Numbered from the stretch's first letter, positions 1 through 9,107 are shown. The stretch: 64,000 bases of DNA from an uncultured Pseudomonadales bacterium (GCA_958296165.1 OY282447.1:3162001-3226000), one strand, 5' to 3'. Numbers and translations are program-made. The notes: generated by a model not told the origin, from the sequence alone.

Positions 1-120
1 CCGGGCGAACAGCCGCTGGAAGACGACCAGCCCGGCGTGCGACGTGAGGCGCTGCGCCTCGAATCGGATTTCCAGCGCCCGGTTCGCTTTTCCGCGCACG
101 GCGTTCCTGCTAATCTTCAC
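1..120 (-). CDS. IS1380-like transposase, N-terminal fragment cut by window edge
   Basis: Forty codons read from a GTG at 120 to the left edge. The reading frame has a strong ribosome binding site, AAGGAGG, seven bases before the GTG, which decides the start. The fragment contains RLTSHAGLVVFQRLF, which resembles the N-terminal segment of IS1380-type DDE transposases (the LTS-GL motif before the catalytic domain). The catalytic residues lie outside the window, so the family call rests on one short motif and could be wrong. The setting fits, because relics of two other insertion sequences lie within 2 kb. Confidence 0.5.
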   Translation of the reverse strand, partial: MKISRNAVRGKANRALEIRFEAQRLTSHAGLVVFQRLFAR

Positions 121-407
121 TTCGGCGGCCTCCTTCGATGTTTGTTTGAGCACCTCCATCGTACCAAGGGAGGCCGCCGCTTCCGAGATCCGCAGAACGA
201 TTCGGCATCGGTTTTCGAAAGGGCCGAAAGGCGTCGTCGGAGCGGCGCCGCTCAGGCCAACCGCCGGTGCGTTTGAGCGGCAACGCCGAAAATCCGCATT
301 GGATCCAATCGGGGAGGATCCGAATCGTCCTCGCCGAAACGCCTTCGTCGCGCCTTCCCTTGGTGCGCGCCTACTCTTCTCCCGCTTCGTTTCGTCGGGA
401 GAACCGA
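121..407. other. Non-coding stretch with a hairpin
   Basis: No convincing gene is seen on either strand. A perfect 8-bp inverted repeat, TTCTCCCG at 377-384 and CGGGAGAA at 396-403, lies directly after the stop codon of the leftward gene that ends at 408. It could act as its transcription terminator or be an IS end, but no T tract follows it. Confidence 0.4.
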
Positions 408-1277
408 CTACGACTCGCCGTGCCGCTCAATCCCAAGGGGATAGATTGAGAATCTAATGCAACAATAGGGTTCAGCAGGTCTCGTCTTCTGGCCGATGTT
501 GAATAGCGACCGTAGCGACCCAGCTACCCGATAGTTAAGGTCCCCTACCTTTGGCGGTAGACCGTGCCCTGCGTCCTCCACCCGTAGCGTTGCATGCACG
601 ACAGCCCGTGCTAGTAGGTCGTCTACGAACCTGTCCACGTTGTTTAGGAGGTCCTCTATGTCCTTGAGTTCCACATCCACATAGCTGGACGAACCCCAAC
701 GCGAGACGATGTTTACGAATATCCTCTCTACGTCGTCCCGGTCGACCGACGGAAGCCTTGACGCGTAAGCCTCCCCTACACCAAGGTTGTCGCCGTTCAT
801 ACGGTAGTTGTCCAGGACATCCCCAAACCCGGTTTCGTCCGATCCTCTGACACTTGCGCTGCCGCCCGAATCTGACTGATCCTCACGTCCCAGCGGCCCC
901 CCACCCCGCGTCTCAACCAGAAATAATACCGAGGGCGGAAGCCCATCCTGCAGGGCGAGAATGTCGGGAAACCGTTCCACGAGGGCTTGTATCGTTTTCG
1001 CCCCGTAGTTGACCGCACGGAACTGCCTGCCCGTCTGTTGCAGCAGGCGGTTATTCAGTACGGGGATCTGCATGACTTGCCAATCAGGTTTCCCTTTTGC
1101 TCTCGCGTTAGCGAACGCATCAACGAAGAGTTGGCGCAACTCGGAATCTTTGGTCTCGTTGTTCACACTATCCCCAACCAATGCGCTAAGCAGCCCTCGG
1201 TGACTGGCACTGTCGCCTCGTACGTGCATGTCCGTGACTAGGTCACTCAGCATCAATGTGCCAGATTCGGTCATCAT
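408..1277 (-). CDS. OST-HTH/LOTUS-domain protein of unknown role
   Basis: A 289-residue soluble protein. Residues about 30-115 resemble the OST-HTH (LOTUS) fold, with the typical run RQFRAVNYGAKTIQALVERFPDIL where an NYG-K-hydrophobic pattern precedes the last helix. OST-HTH domains bind RNA (notably G-rich RNA) in characterised proteins and in bacteria often accompany NYN nucleases. No nuclease domain is visible here. The middle (about 120-150) is Ser/Gly/Asp rich and probably a linker. The C-terminal half (about 165-250) is acidic and unassigned. Two ATG codons start the frame, preceded by AGAGGTGG. It is flanked by IS relics on both sides and was probably acquired horizontally. Confidence 0.6.
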   Translation of the reverse strand: MMTESGTLMLSDLVTDMHVRGDSASHRGLLSALVGDSVNNETKDSELRQLFVDAFANARAKGKPDWQVMQIPVLNNRLLQQTGRQFRAVNYGAKTIQALVERFPDILALQDGLPPSVLFLVETRGGGPLGREDQSDSGGSASVRGSDETGFGDVLDNYRMNGDNLGVGEAYASRLPSVDRDDVERIFVNIVSRWGSSSYVDVELKDIEDLLNNVDRFVDDLLARAVVHATLRVEDAGHGLPPKVGDLNYRVAGSLRSLFNIGQKTRPAEPYCCIRFSIYPLGIERHGES

Positions 1278-1290
1278 CCGCCACCTCTCT

Positions 1291-1440
1291 GGGTATGCGG
1301 CAGATCGTAGGTCAGTGATTGCTCACGGCGTCATTATGCGGCGAGTTGGCGATGCGGTCGTGCCAGTAGCCGCCGAGCCAGGCGTAGCGTAGCCAGAGCA
1401 GGGGATTGGCGCCGGCGACGCTCCAGGCATTGGACGCCTT
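1291..1440 (-). mobile_element. ISKra4-like element, right-end relic with transposase C-terminus
   Basis: Read leftward, about 40 codons encode a segment with GANPLLWLRYAWLGGYWHDR, closely matching the C-terminus of the ISKra4-like transposase that ends at 42208. Beyond it, 1291-1319 (GGGTATGCGGCAGATCGTAG and on) is a degenerate copy of that element's terminal inverted repeat. The rest of the element is missing and the relic abuts an ISAs1 relic. It is non-functional. Confidence 0.75.
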
Positions 1441-1554
1441 CACTCGCGCAATCGCGCCAGCGACTTCGGCGTGCGGCAGCGCCTTGCGGTGCCGTTTCGC
1501 CTTGCCTTCGCCTTCGGGAGGCTTGGAGCACCGGGCCGGCCGGATCGTCGGCGC

Positions 1555-2285
1555 GGTAGCCGCACACCACGCTCCAGCGTCATGAACTCGCGCAGCCACG
1601 GCTCCCGGACGCACCCGAAGTCCTCCATGTCGACGCACGTGCGCCCGCCCGTCAGCATCGACAGCAGCGCGATCGTCAGCGTCTCGTGCAGGTCGTGGCG
1701 CCTGGCGTTGCCGCTCCGAGGGTCCTCAACGGCACTCCGAGCCACGACACGTTCTCGCGGCTGTTCCGGCTGCTGGATCCGTCCGGCCTGCAGAAGGCGC
1801 TGCTGCGCCTGGCGCAGGACCGGGCGGACCGTCTCGGCGACGTGGTGGCGGTGGACGGCAAGGTGCTGCGGCAGTCGTTCGAGGCCGCCTCGGAACAGTC
1901 GCCGACGCACCTGCTGCAGGCGTTCGCGTCGCAGGCGAAGCTGACCCTGGCGCAGGTGGAGGTGGACGGCAGGTCGAACGAGATCCCGGCGCTGCCGAAG
2001 CTGCTGGAGCTGATCGACGTGAAGGGGCGCACGGTGACGGCGGACGCGTGTATCCCACTGGGCGATCGAGAACAGCCTGCACTGGGTGCTCGACGTGTCG
2101 ATGGACGAGGACCGCGCGCGCAACCGCAAGGGCAACGCCGCCGCCTGCCTGGCCGTGGTCCGGCGGCTGGCTCTGAACATCGCCTGGATGCATCCCGACA
2201 AGCGGTCCATCCGCCGCAAGTTCCTGCACGCGCAGCGAAAGCAGGAGTTCCTCATCGACATGATCGCCGCATCCGCAGGTCGGAG
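1555..2285 (+). pseudogene. ISAs1-family transposase relic with inverted 5' part and internal deletion
   Basis: The rightward frame from about 1720 encodes GTPSHDTFSRLFRLLD and VVAVDGKVLRQSFE, hallmarks of ISAs1-family (H-repeat-associated) DDE transposases, up to TVTADA near 2045. There it jumps, with a frame change, to the C-terminal part (WAIENSLHWVLDVSMDED, then RKGNAA) at about 2063-2265, so roughly 140 codons are deleted. The N-terminal part, VEDPRSGNARRHDLHETL through MEDFGCVREPWLREF, is present but on the opposite strand at about 1560-1741. The 5' segment has therefore been inverted in place. The gene is dead. Confidence 0.85.
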
Positions 2286-2459
2286 TAGCGACCGATCTCA
2301 AATGCGATTGCCCTGGGGCGTGTGGGCGTATTTGTTGGTCGAGTGATCGATCACGCACGAGAGGGATGGCCAGCGGTTGACGTGTCGAGTCAGCTCGCTG
2401 CCGATGCCTCATGCTCCACGCGCAACGGTGATCTCAGTCGTCGTTGACCAGCCGGCCAT

Positions 2460-2504
2460 TTGCCAACAAAATAGATGGCAACGAATCTGTTGGCAAGAGG
2501 TCTG
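2460..2504 (+). promoter_or_regulatory. 15-bp iteron array upstream of module A
   Basis: Three tandem 15-bp units: TTGCCAACAAAATAG (2460), ATGGCAACGAATCTG (2475) and TTGGCAAGAGGTCTG (2490). A weaker fourth unit may start at 2445. The first two units share an inverted repeat, TTGCCA...TGGCAA. The array ends four bases before the start codon of the first module gene, and its last unit includes the AGAGG ribosome binding site. A related array precedes module B. It is probably an operator, possibly combined with the promoter. Confidence 0.65.
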
Positions 2505-2507
2505 TCG

Positions 2508-3776
2508 ATGAAACTACGCAAGGGCGGCAGCAATTGGGTCGATGGCGATCGGTTCTTCGACAGGGTCGACGACATAGCAGCGCTCGAAGAGCAGGTTCGA
2601 GATGGCGCGCATACGTTGCTCACCGCGCAGCGGCGTATGGGCAAGACCAGCCTGGTGCGCGAACTCCTGCGCCGGCTCGGAAACGGAGAGGACTTCGAGC
2701 CGATCTTTGTGGACCTGGAGAGCGCCATGGACCCGGCGGATGCCATCGCGGAGATCGGCGCTTGCTCACAGTCGGCGCAGGGCGTGTGGCACCAAGTGAA
2801 GTCCGTGTTCGCCAACATGCCGGCGGCAGTCTTCGACCAGATCGAAACCCTGTCGGTAGCCGATGTGAAGGCGAAGCTTCGCGGTGGCATGAGCGAGGGC
2901 ACTTGGCCGCAGAAGGGAAACCGGCTGCTGGCGGCGCTGGCGGAGAACGAACGGCCAGTGGTGCTGGCTATGGACGAGCTGCCCATCCTCGTCAATCGCC
3001 TGCTCCGAGGAAAGCAGGGAGAAGGCGACATCACGCCAAGAGGTAGACAGGCGGCGGACGAGTTCCTGAGCTGGCTGCGCTACAACGCGCAGACGCATCG
3101 AAGTCGCATCATCCTGATCGTCTCCGGCAGCGTCGGGCTGGAACCCATCCTGCAGCAGGCGGGCTTGAGCGCTCACGCCAACGTGTTCTCGCCGTTCAAC
3201 CTCAAGCCCTAGGACGAAGAGACCGCGATGGAGTGTTTGGCGGCGCTGGCCGCCGGCTACGATCTCGAACTGCCAGCGACGGTGCGCCAGGAGATGTGTC
3301 GCCGCTTACGGTGCCAGATTCCCCATCATGTGCAGCAGTTCTTCCACTACATGCATCAACATCTGCGCGGAGCAAAGCGGCGCGAAGCATCCCTTGAAGA
3401 TGTGGCTGCGGTCCACGAGCAGGACTTGCTCGGCGCGCACGGCCAGATGGTGTTGGATCACTACGAAACCCGGTTGCGAATGGTGCTTGGCAAGAGCGGC
3501 TATCCAATGGCCATCGACATGCTGACGAAAGCGGCGGTCAACGAAGGCAGTTTGAGCGACTTGGACGTGGCGCGGTTTCAAGAAGATGCCCCGGCTCGTC
3601 CCAAGTCACCGCCCATAGAGGACGTGCTTCACACCCTTGAACACGACGGCTATCTAGCCCGGGAAGATAGCGGCTATCGCTTCGTGTCGGGCTTGCTGGA
3701 GGACTGGTGGCGTGCTCGACACGGGCGACACGCTACTTCCGTTCCTAGTCGCGGCCAGCCGAAGAGGCCGAAGTGA
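2508..3776 (+). pseudogene. Module A first gene: AAA/STAND-like ATPase with in-frame TAG
   Basis: From the ATG at 2508 the frame runs 422 codons to 3776, interrupted by a single TAG at 3210-3212 (codon 235). It is homologous along its length to the intact 412-residue protein at 18880-20118. Visible motifs are an N-terminal FDRVDDIAALEEQ like the FxREXEL lead-in of COG1672-type ATPases, a Walker A AQRRMGKTS, a Walker B VVLAMDELP and a strand-4 motif IVSGSVGLEP. The TAG replaces the tryptophan of the paralogue's APWDRD (here KP-stop-DEE), a single TGG-to-TAG change. The downstream frame stays open for 188 codons, so the lesion is recent, is suppressed, or is a sequencing error. The stop overlaps the start of the next gene. 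Confidence 0.8.
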
Positions 3777-6100
3777 TGACGGCACCCGTGAGAAAATACA
3801 ACCCGGCGTTCCTAACGGATGCCGAACTGGTCGCCTCGTTCTGCGTGCGCACCAGCGAGTTCGCCTCCATCGTCGAAGCGTTGCACGAATCCACCAGCGC
3901 CTCGAACGTCCACCAGATCGTGATTGGCCCCCGCGGCAGCGGCAAGACGAGCCTGTTGCTGCGCGTTGCTGCGGAAATTCGCCGGGAAGAATCGCTTTCC
4001 CGTCGACTGCTGCCTGTCGTATTCCCGGAGGAGAGCTACTGCGTCGCCACCGTGGGCGAGTTCTGGCTGGAATGTCTGCGCCGCGTGGCCGATCAGGTTC
4101 CGTCAAGAGAAGGTGGGCCCGACTTGCGGCGCACGGTAGAGGAGCTGCGCACCATTCAGGATGACGGTGCGCTGGCAGACCGGTGCCTAGGTACGATACA
4201 GGACGTGGCAGACGATGCGACGAAGCGGCTCGTGCTGATCGTCGAGAACCTGAACATGATGTTCCGCGACATGCCGGATGCGAATAGGGTCGCGTGGCAG
4301 CTCCGCCACACACTACAGACCGATCCGCGCATCGTGCTGCTGGCCAGCGCCACCAGTCGCTTCGACCAGATCGATCACCCAGACCGGGCGCTCTACGATC
4401 TGTTCAGACCGCTGCAACTGCGCCCGCTGAATACCGAAGAGTGCGCAACGCTATGGGAAGCGGTTTCCGGTCAGCGCCGCGAGCCAACCACTATCCGATC
4501 GCTGGAGATACTCACCGGCGGCAGCCCGCGTCTGCTCGCCATCGTCGCCCGTTTCGGCGGCGGGCTTTCCTTCCAGGACCTCATGGCGCAGCTTCTCGAT
4601 TTGGTGGACGACCACACCGAATACTTCAAAAGCCACTTGGAGGCCCTGCCGGCGCAGGAGCGACGCGTCTATCTGGCGCTTGCGGAACTATGGAAGCCGG
4701 CCAGCACCCGCGAGATCGCGGAGCAGGCGCGCCTGGACACGAGCAAGTGCAGCGCCCAACTGAAGCGCCTAGTCGAACGGGGCGCTGTGGTAGTGGCGGG
4801 CGGCAGCGCGAGGCGTAAGCTGCACTATCTGGCCGAGCGGCTGTACAACATCTACTACCTGCTGCGGAGCGGACGTGGCCCAGATCGCCTGCTGGAGGCG
4901 CTGGTGCGCTTCATGGCGTCCTACTACTCGCCCGAAGAACTGAAGGACGCTGGTACGCGCTTGGTTGCGGACATCTCGAACGCGAGTGCGGAGCTGGTGC
5001 CGCTATATCAAGGTGTCTTGACCAAGCTCTTGGCGTTGCCTGAACTGCGTGAGTACAGGAGTGAATTGCTGGCGAAGGTACACGACGACCTGGCCACGGT
5101 CATCACTCCGAGTGGCCTAGCAGAAGCAGAAAGACTGTTGACAGATGCCAACGAGCATCGAGAACAGGGCAGGATTGAACAGGCTCTGAAAACATACGGC
5201 GAGTTTGTACGTCGTTACGGCGCGTCTGGTGAGTTCTCTCTCGAGGTCGGCTACGCCCTGACGTGGCGAGGCGCACTACTTCAAGGCTTAGATCGATTCG
5301 AGGAAGCACTGGCCGCCTTCAACGAAGCGGTCGACCGCGTTGATGGCTTTGCGTCCGCTGGCGGATTGGCCGCGAGTCTGGCTGTCGCAACTGTGCTTGC
5401 GGGCAAAGCGTCTACGCTGCTCGAACTAGGGCGCGAAGACGAAGCTCTGACCGTAAGTGGTGAGTTGATGCGGCGCTTTGGGGACAGCGACGACTTGCTT
5501 GTGGCTGACATGGTATCGACGGGCCTCTTTGTCACAGGACATTGTCTTCAAAGGGTCGGCCGGATGGAGGAAGCGCTGACCACTTACGATGAGGTTATCA
5601 GTCGATTCGGCAAGGCATCGTCACCTGAGATCAAGCAAGCCGTTTGCGTAGCGCACCTAGGGAAGGCGTACGTGGAGCTCCAACTCCGTCGATTTGGCAA
5701 CGCCACCGAAGCCGCTACTCAAGCTATCGACGCGTATCACGGCATAGCGCGGGGGAAGACGTTGCTTACCGCCCACTCCATCCGAGTGCTGGCGCGCCTG
5801 CAGGACGGACTTGGCGAGTTAGTGTACGAGGGCGACGTCCAAGTCATGCTGGAACTCCTCCCCCAACTTGACAGTACGCCCTCAATCGTCATTGAAGCGC
5901 TTATGGTGGCAAGCGTAGAGTTGGGCGCGGCCACTGTGCGCGATTGGATTCTGACATCGCAGGCAGCGGATCACCTGCTGCCGCTCACCACGGCGCTCGA
6001 TCAAGAACTTGGCCTCGATACCAGAGTGGCGCAAGAGGTTGACGAAGTCGCTCAGGACATCCGCCGAGAAATCAGCGAACGGCGGGAGGCAATCGAATGA
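3776..6100 (+). CDS. Module A second gene: ATPase, winged helix and TPR protein
   Basis: A 774-residue protein. Its ATG at 3776 overlaps the upstream stop (GTGATG, with an alternative GTG at 3773), implying translational coupling. Residues 51-58, GPRGSGKT, are Walker A. Residues 152-160, LVLIVENLN, are a Walker B variant with Glu-Asn after the hydrophobic strand. LLASATSRF is a sensor-1-like strand. A winged helix follows near 295-345 (STREIAEQARLDTSKCSAQL). Residues about 430-660 form divergent TPR-like helical repeats (for example RFEEALAAFNEAV and RMEEALTTYDEVI). It is homologous to the 962-residue protein at 20115-23003 but has fewer and less similar repeats. The architecture is that of a STAND-like signalling ATPase. 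What it senses is unknown. Confidence 0.8.
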   Translation: MTAPVRKYNPAFLTDAELVASFCVRTSEFASIVEALHESTSASNVHQIVIGPRGSGKTSLLLRVAAEIRREESLSRRLLPVVFPEESYCVATVGEFWLECLRRVADQVPSREGGPDLRRTVEELRTIQDDGALADRCLGTIQDVADDATKRLVLIVENLNMMFRDMPDANRVAWQLRHTLQTDPRIVLLASATSRFDQIDHPDRALYDLFRPLQLRPLNTEECATLWEAVSGQRREPTTIRSLEILTGGSPRLLAIVARFGGGLSFQDLMAQLLDLVDDHTEYFKSHLEALPAQERRVYLALAELWKPASTREIAEQARLDTSKCSAQLKRLVERGAVVVAGGSARRKLHYLAERLYNIYYLLRSGRGPDRLLEALVRFMASYYSPEELKDAGTRLVADISNASAELVPLYQGVLTKLLALPELREYRSELLAKVHDDLATVITPSGLAEAERLLTDANEHREQGRIEQALKTYGEFVRRYGASGEFSLEVGYALTWRGALLQGLDRFEEALAAFNEAVDRVDGFASAGGLAASLAVATVLAGKASTLLELGREDEALTVSGELMRRFGDSDDLLVADMVSTGLFVTGHCLQRVGRMEEALTTYDEVISRFGKASSPEIKQAVCVAHLGKAYVELQLRRFGNATEAATQAIDAYHGIARGKTLLTAHSIRVLARLQDGLGELVYEGDVQVMLELLPQLDSTPSIVIEALMVASVELGAATVRDWILTSQAADHLLPLTTALDQELGLDTRVAQEVDEVAQDIRREISERREAIE

Positions 6101-6325
6101 CGTCGACGAAGGTGCTCGTCTTCGTTTCCAAGATTTCCATGCAACGCCTCGACAGCGGCACGCGGTGCTCCACCTTTGCCTTCATTCGGTCGGCCGGGAT
6201 CGTCCACGTCGCGGCCGGCAGGTCCACTTCACCCCATGTCGCAAAGCGCACTTCGCCGGACCGTGCGGCGGTTAGCACGCCGAACTCGAACGCCAGCTTG
6301 GTGCCAAGCCACGCCTTGCTGCCCT
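6100..6325 (-). pseudogene. Tyrosine-recombinase (P4-type integrase) relic
   Basis: Leftward fragment of about 75 codons with LAFEFGVLTAARSGEVR and WTIPADRMKAKVEHRVPLS, typical of the catalytic-domain start of phage P4-like integrases. The first catalytic Arg lies in TAARSGEVR. The later HxxR and the Tyr nucleophile are absent, because the fragment stops where the module A coding sequence ends. It is a decayed integrase that may mark the edge of a former island. Confidence 0.75.
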
Positions 6326-6523
6326 GCACGCGCCGTCCTGCCTCTCCGCCACTATCGTAGTATATATTGCTGATTTTACTGCTATTTATTGGTTTACGGA
6401 GCTTTTGTTCCAATTCTTGTGCCTCTACGGCCGCGACGGTCCGCCCGTTTGACACCGAAGTGCCAGTGCAATTTGAGGTACGCTAGCACTCCTTTAGTCG
6501 ATTAGTCGATTTTGGTGGGAGTG

Positions 6524-6913
6524 ATGGAAGCTTGGCTAGTCAAGTGGGTCTCTGTTAGTGGCGAGGATGCGGTCGTCACTGTCCTAAGTGCGAGTCTCGA
6601 TGAGGACACTGTTCGGCGCCGGGTGGAACAGCTACACACCGACCTGACCGCGTCGATCGCAGAGAAGCTCGAATATGCTCGCTACCCTAATCCGGCGCCA
6701 TTGCCTTACCCAGCCATTTCGAGCCGGCTGACGGACGGTCGCGTGAGCATAGACTGTGGACCTAATCCCTTTCTCCAGGCTCGGTTAGTCACTGACCTTC
6801 GCGTCGAGACGAATGAAGAAGACGGTAGCGAGGTGCTGCACTACGTCGATGGTGAACGAATGAGTAGCGTCACGAGTAGTCTCTCGCAGGGTAGTGTGGC
6901 CGACGACCAATGA
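6524..6913 (+). CDS. Hypothetical protein, 129 residues
   Basis: The ATG at 6524 is preceded by GGTGGGAG and gives MEAWLVKWVSV. TTG or GTG starts a few codons upstream are possible but lie within that binding site. The protein is acidic and soluble, with no signal peptide or membrane segment and no family I recognise. The upstream 150 bases are AT-rich and contain a TAGTCGAT direct repeat. The stop codon overlaps an ATG (ATGA) that opens a 55-codon frame, so it may be the first gene of a short operon. Confidence 0.5.
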   Translation: MEAWLVKWVSVSGEDAVVTVLSASLDEDTVRRRVEQLHTDLTASIAEKLEYARYPNPAPLPYPAISSRLTDGRVSIDCGPNPFLQARLVTDLRVETNEEDGSEVLHYVDGERMSSVTSSLSQGSVADDQ

Positions 6914-7077
6914 ACGCGACTGGTGCGGCGAAGGTGTCTCGCACTTGGTCCGACGTGGCCATGGCGTGGATGCAGAAGGGCGCCAACGTGCTTCGGGGGG
7001 ACGCGCCGCGAGGCCGGCAAGGCTACCGCCGTCGCCGGTGGCTCGTGCGGACGAGCTTCGTCCGAGCACAGCGATGA
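6910..7077 (+). CDS. Possible small basic protein, 55 residues
   Basis: A short frame starting in an ATGA overlap with the preceding gene (MNATGAAKVSRTWSDVA) and ending RTSFVRAQR. Its own stop overlaps another ATG at 7074. The overlaps favour translation. Composition and lack of homologues that I recognise argue against it, so it is listed only as a candidate. Confidence 0.25.
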   Translation: MNATGAAKVSRTWSDVAMAWMQKGANVLRGDAPRGRQGYRRRRWLVRTSFVRAQR

Positions 7078-7384
7078 GCGACACCACGACCGAAATGAGA
7101 CGGCGGCGGCATGGGCACCGTACATCGCGATCATCGTCGCCATAGTCCTCGCCGTTGGCGGCGCGGCTTGGTCGATCAGCGGAGACTTGGCGCAGCTCCG
7201 CACGAAGGTCGACGCCAACGCCCGTGCGATCCGCGATGTGCGCTATGCCGTCCGCGATGTGCGTGATGCCATTGAAGCGAACGGTCAGGCAATTGCCGCC
7301 AGCAACACGGAACAGCTGTCTAGGTGGCGTCCACGTTCGCCAGACGAGCGCGGCTGCCTCGGACCTGACTGCGTCATTCCGTAG
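6923..7384 (+). CDS. Possible small membrane protein with coiled coil, start uncertain
   Basis: The convincing part of this frame is at about 7110-7330. A single hydrophobic helix, WAPYIAIIVAIVLAVGGAAW, is followed by a heptad-like segment, DANARAIRDVRYAVRDVRDA, suggesting a membrane-anchored coiled coil. The N-terminal part of the frame looks non-coding. A better-looking start, MSDTTTEM at 7074, is in another frame, so a small indel near 7110 is possible and the gene may be broken. Confidence 0.4.
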   Translation: MRRRCLALGPTWPWRGCRRAPTCFGGTRREAGKATAVAGGSCGRASSEHSDERHHDRNETAAAWAPYIAIIVAIVLAVGGAAWSISGDLAQLRTKVDANARAIRDVRYAVRDVRDAIEANGQAIAASNTEQLSRWRPRSPDERGCLGPDCVIP

Positions 7385-7597
7385 CGGCGCTAGCGCTGGT
7401 GCACGGCGGCGGCTTGGATTCGGAAGGCGGCCACACAGACAGACGCACCGGCGAGTACCACATGCACCGGGGGCGCAGATGCGGCACGGAGTCGCCTGCC
7501 CGCGACGACTGTGGCCGCCGCTTGCCGCCGCGCAAGAAGAAGCGAACAACCGCACGGTATTCAATACCTTCTCGTTAAGAATGACATAGGAGAATTC

Positions 7598-8504
7598 GTG
7601 TATCATCCGATTTCAAGAGACTGGCTTTTAGCTACCAACAAGATTGACGTTGAATTCCGAAATACCGAAGGACACACAAAGTCAGCACATGGTTCAGGGT
7701 TTTGGATGAACGACGAGAAGGCGCAGCTTGCGTTCTTTGTCACGAACAGACATATTGTAGATATTGAATACGATAGTTCTAGGTATCGTGGCTACAAACT
7801 GTCTTCGTTGCAATTGAGGATATTCGATAGGAATAAAAGTGACTGTCTGCGGACAAATAATGTGATCATCACCACGCCTAGAAATAGGAAGATAGACATT
7901 GCTATGATTATGCCAATTAGTCTATCGAAGTCATCGACGATAAAGGCATTGCCAATACAGGCGGATTTTTTAGAGGAAAAAAGAGCAAGTTACGGCTACT
8001 AAGAAATTCTTGGAAGAAGAGCTTGAGTGGGGATGTCAAGTCTCGTTTAGTTCGTTTCAACCTTGGAGGGATGCGCAAACAGAGCGTCCTATTCTGAGGA
8101 CTGGTATTTTATCAAGCGACCCCGCGCATCCGGTTGTCCTAGACGGGATTGATCGTTCCGACATCCTCTTGCTAGAAGCGATGTCCTTCGGCGGTAGTTC
8201 GGGTTCGCCAGTCTTCTCTAATGCTCGTGGATTCAGAATTGAAGAAGGAGCCGGCATAAAATTCAACTTGGGGACAGACCTAACTCATCGTAGTCCGCGG
8301 TTGATTGGTATAATGACAGGACACATTAGCAATAAAATCAGCGGGTCGGGTGTGAACTATGGTTCACATACGGGGCTATCTTTTTGCCATCGTGCTGACA
8401 TTCTGTTTTCAATGGTTGGAAATATTGACGTTGAACACGCGGCACTTGTAGACGGTCGTTTGAAAAGGGCATGGATCGAGAATAGTACTTGGCGCTGGGA
8501 TTAA
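7598..8504 (+). pseudogene. Trypsin-like serine protease, frameshifted
   Basis: The GTG at 7598 has an AGGAG site five bases upstream and begins MYHPISRDWLLATNKIDVEF, a lead-in I associate with short trypsin-like peptidase-domain proteins of bacteria. The catalytic triad is visible: His in FFVTNRHIVD, Asp in RKIDIAMI and Ser in GGSSGSPVFS. The frame stops at 8002 and resumes one frame away, through ATKKFLEEELEWG, to 8504, so a single indel near 7985-8002 splits His/Asp from Ser. Total length would be about 300 residues. The stretch 7560-8510 is strikingly AT-rich for this window, indicating recent transfer. A sequencing error is possible. Confidence 0.7.
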
Positions 8505-8756
8505 GGACCGAAGAGTGACCTCCTTCGCCGTTGCTCGGCGCTAAAACGTTAGGTTGCTGACAGGATTTTCCCTTGACGCTTGCTTCCGCGAGTGTATCGG
8601 CCGGGTGCGATTGCGCTGAAGGGCCTGGGGGACGTATCGAGTCATCAGCCGTTGCGGAGAGTACACTGTGCCTGCCGGCAAAGACACGAAGGGGCTCGTA
8701 ACGTCCTGTCCACGGCCCCTGCAAGGTACCTTGATAGAGTGGAGGCTCAAGCTGGA

Positions 8757-9107
8757 ATGAAGGCGAACGGAACCATGAAGACCATCACAATAGCGCAAGA
8801 CTTCTCGAAGTTCCCGGCTGGCAGGTTCCGGGAAGACGGCAAGGCATCGGGTGCGGCGTTCCGTGACGATCTGTTGGCGACTGCCTTGCGAAGCGCCGAA
8901 AGGGTGGTGGTCGTCTTTGACGGAGTGGCCGGTTTCGGCTCGTCCTTTCTGGAGGAGGCGTTCGGTGGCCTAGTCCGCGAGTGCCGAATGGACAAGCCAT
9001 TCTTGGACGAGCATCTGCGCCTTCAAGCGGAAGACCCGGATCTGGTCGACTTCGTCCAGTTGGCGGAGCGATACATCAAGGAAGCCGATCAAGCAGCCAC
9101 GGGATGA
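8757..9107 (+). CDS. STAS-like DUF4325 protein
   Basis: 116 residues from the ATG at 8757, with GGAGG 11 bases upstream (a second ATG at 8775 is possible). The core FSKFPAGRFREDGKASGAAF, then VVVVFDGVAGFGSSFLEEAF, matches the STAS-like DUF4325 family. Such proteins are often encoded beside histidine-kinase-like or regulatory genes and are thought to act in partner-switching-like signalling. The biochemical role is unknown. Its stop overlaps the start of the next small gene, which implies a two-gene unit. Confidence 0.7.
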   Translation: MKANGTMKTITIAQDFSKFPAGRFREDGKASGAAFRDDLLATALRSAERVVVVFDGVAGFGSSFLEEAFGGLVRECRMDKPFLDEHLRLQAEDPDLVDFVQLAERYIKEADQAATG

